35,913 bases of DNA, taken from assembly GCA_028822535.1 (NCBI GenBank), contig JAPKDO010000003.1:1-35913 (forward strand), read 5' to 3'. Each line of letters opens with the position of its first letter. The first letter of the stretch is position 1. This DNA comes from Acidimicrobiales bacterium. Its GTDB lineage: Bacteria; Actinomycetota; Acidimicrobiia; Acidimicrobiales; Salinilacustritrichaceae. A model generated the notes under the pieces. It was not told the DNA's origin. It saw nothing but the letters and a program-made list of their open reading frames with translations, and searched no databases. Shown piece after piece: positions 35,127 to 35,913 of the stretch. Position numbers and translations under genes: made by a program.

Positions 35127-35858
35127 TTAGGGATTTGCGACTACGGCGTGCGGCGCAATGACCTCGCGCTGGACGAAGACCTGGTTGGCGACAGTTGAGC
35201 CGAGCGTGCGGACCGTGTCGCCGTCCGGTCCGTCGATCGTGAGCACGAGCGGTCCGTCGAACGGGTGTTTCTCCCGCACCTCGACCCGCCCACCCGGGCG
35301 GAGCCCGAGTTGATCGAGGAACGCGACGACGTCGGGATCGGTGGAGCCGGGGACGGCGACGATGGCGACATCGCCCGGCTCGAGCGAGTACAGCGGGGGC
35401 AGCGACGGGATCTCGCGCACCTCGGGTGCGGGGATGGGGAAACCGTGTGGGCACGTCTCCGGGCGGTCGAGGGCGACGAAGAGTCGGTCCTCGACCTCTT
35501 GGGGGAGCTCGTGTTCGAAGCTCGCAGCGAGCCGATCGGCCTCGTTCCACGCATAGCCGAGCATGTCGGCGAGGAACCGCTCGACGATCCGGTGGCGACG
35601 GATCGTGGCGACAGCGATGCGGCTGCCGGTCTCGGTCAACTCGACACCCTTGTAGGGCTTGTGATCGACGAGCGCGCGATCGGCGAGACGTTTGATGGCG
35701 GTCGTGACCGTCGACGGCGACAGACTCAGGCGGTCGGCGATGTCTCCCGTGTGCGCGGACGGAGAGACGTCATCGGGCCGTTTGGCGCCGATGGACAGCC
35801 GGTACACCGCTTTGAGGAGTTCGCGCTCGGACTTGGAGATCGCGTCAGGGGTTTCCAT
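35127..35858 (-). CDS. DtxR/MntR family metal-dependent transcriptional regulator
   Basis: wHTH (AHTGDIADRLSLSPSTVTTAIKRLADRALVDHKPYKGVELTETGSRIA), dimerisation/metal motif RRHRIVERFLADMLGYAWNEADRLAASFEHELPQEVEDRL, C-terminal FeoA/SH3-like domain. Confidence 0.92.
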   Translation of the reverse strand: METPDAISKSERELLKAVYRLSIGAKRPDDVSPSAHTGDIADRLSLSPSTVTTAIKRLADRALVDHKPYKGVELTETGSRIAVATIRRHRIVERFLADMLGYAWNEADRLAASFEHELPQEVEDRLFVALDRPETCPHGFPIPAPEVREIPSLPPLYSLEPGDVAIVAVPGSTDPDVVAFLDQLGLRPGGRVEVREKHPFDGPLVLTIDGPDGDTVRTLGSTVANQVFVQREVIAPHAVVANP

Positions 35859-35886
35859 ACGTCTGCCGGGTCGTTCCGGGAGACAG

Positions 35887-35913
35887 GAAACCTAGGTTTC
35901 GGTCGACCGAAAC
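35887..35913. promoter_or_regulatory. Overlapping palindromes upstream of the DtxR-family gene: GAAACCTAGGTTTC and GTTTCGGTCGACCGAAAC
   Basis: 14-bp (35887-35900) and 18-bp (35896-35913) perfect palindromes sharing GTTTC; truncated by window end. Confidence 0.75.

Overview
The window is a GC-rich actinobacterial chromosomal segment. Gene content (F420/LLM oxidoreductases, acyl-CoA enzymes, Rpf, LCP, MenB) would fit an Acidimicrobiia-like lineage, but that is inference. It encodes about 33 genes: acyl-CoA/SDR metabolism, a split B12-dependent acyl-CoA mutase beside a MarR regulator, SoxR divergent from an unknown gene, MscS, an SLC13-type permease, an Rpf-like wall protein, adenylate kinase, two PLP fold-I proteins, an acyl-CoA synthetase, MenB, an RNB nuclease, an LCP protein, a UvrD-like helicase, MsrB, a membrane pyrophosphatase and a DtxR-family regulator. 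I saw no CRISPR array, phage, transposase, rRNA or tRNA. No complete new defence-like system is evident. Strongest leads: (1) a SoxR box inside a 19-bp-spacer promoter reading into a 399-aa protein of unknown function; (2) a mutase whose two substrate-specificity positions read Phe/Gln, as in isobutyryl-CoA mutase; (3) two copies of an 18-bp CTTGACC-N4-GGTCAAG operator at separate loci; (4) overlapping palindromes upstream of a DtxR-hppA gene pair; (5) a 48-bp perfect palindrome next to an internally deleted LLM gene; (6) four genes with frameshifts or internal deletions, which are either decay or assembly error. Family calls are from motif recognition by eye; no searches were run.
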